A DNA stretch of 64,000 nucleotides from positions 124,001 through 188,000 of the forward strand of contig NC_057385.1 in NCBI RefSeq assembly GCF_016906535.1, read 5' to 3'. The notes under the pieces are model-generated. The model had not been told where the DNA came from and did not search any database. It worked only from the letters and a program-made list of their open reading frames with translations. Positions within the stretch are counted from its first letter, which is position 1. Every line of letters starts with the position of its first letter. Of this stretch, positions 63,817-64,000 are shown one piece after another. The position numbers were made by a program, and so were the translations under genes. Source of the DNA: Rhizoctonia solani. Lineage: Eukaryota; Basidiomycota; Agaricomycetes; Cantharellales; Ceratobasidiaceae.

Positions 63817-64000
63817 TCACTTGTAGAGATTGTCTTCACTCTCATCCTCTTCATTCTCTTCTCTTGGGTTCTCAAGTTTGCCTTGTGGTGGATCAAGACC
63901 GCCCTCCAATTCATCTTGGAGTGCAAGTCCCAGTTCTTCAAGAGTTTCTCCAGCAAGCGCCTTTTTAAGTCTCTCCTGGGCGGCAGTTAGATCCAGGCAA
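63817..64000 (-). CDS. partial unknown gene, C-terminal or exon end
   Basis: Minus-strand frame from the window edge reads CLDLTAAQERLKKALAGETL, a segment EELGLALQDELEGGLDPPQG, then an acidic tail NEEDESEDNLYK and TGA at 63817-63819. The codons are clean, and the acidic tail suggests a nuclear or chromatin-associated protein. Alternatively the exon ends in CTCTACAA before gtgagtaagg, a good donor site, and the TGA is intronic. Start and family are unknown. Confidence 0.5.
   Translation of the reverse strand, partial: CLDLTAAQERLKKALAGETLEELGLALQDELEGGLDPPQGKLENPREENEEDESEDNLYK

Overview
The window is almost wall-to-wall transposable elements from a fungus. Three things point to an agaricomycete basidiomycete: spliceosomal introns of about 50-80 bp (GTRNGT...YAG), Ty3/gypsy chromoviruses resembling fission yeast Tf1/Tf2, and a split Tnp2/Plavaka-type transposase. 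Rhizoctonia is a guess from this mix, not something the sequence proves. I see no intact host gene. One partial minus-strand reading frame runs off the right edge.

Five main LTR families occur. (1) A Ty1/copia element, cut by the left window edge, has its 3' LTR at 4084-4348. (2) Gypsy family A has LTRs of about 560-590 bp; copies A1 (16909-25305) and A2 (54671-60916) are both coded on the minus strand. (3) Gypsy family B has LTRs of about 560 bp and a chromodomain; copies B1 (27703-33947) and B3 (48790-61297) are both on the minus strand. (4) Gypsy family C has LTRs of about 1.5 kb, a 1661-residue Gag-protease and an extra ORF after pol; it is one complete plus-strand copy at 26998-46818. 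(5) Several solo LTRs (A, B, C-like and unassigned) fill most of the remaining space.

Layout. 1-4348: copia element with a 1229-bp solo LTR inside its RNase H domain. 4354-10875: stacked solo LTRs, including a five-member nest at 4940-8559. 10876-14200: a decayed intron-bearing gene carrying two back-to-back B solo LTRs. 14601-26380: a Tnp2/Plavaka-type transposase gene split by A1, which itself holds a solo C LTR in one of its LTRs. 26998-46818: element C, with B1 inserted in its 5' LTR. 48790-61297: B3, with A2 inserted in its right LTR. 61395-64000: diverged A-type LTRs, a hairpin MITE, and the end of an unidentified gene. I identified the 5-bp target-site duplications (TSDs) of nearly all insertions directly, which gives a firm order of events.

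Mechanism. Families A and B appear to share an unusual expression and replication plan. A GGGAAAA slippery heptamer lies 3 nt before the gag stop, with a stem-loop after it in several copies, predicting -1 frameshifting into pol. Their primer-binding sites are complementary to the predicted 5' end of their own RNA, as in Tf1/sushi self-priming, rather than to a tRNA. Their untranslated leaders are alike although their LTRs differ. Between the paired LTRs of A2, all nine differences I found are CpG transitions, and at least seven internal stops look like CGA-to-TGA changes. This suggests CpG methylation and deamination, or a RIP-like process, as the main force inactivating the elements. Family C instead has a TGG-type (tRNA) primer site. 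It carries a third ORF with its own TATA box and a CpG-rich 3' half unlike the rest of the element, which looks like a captured gene and is the most novel item here.
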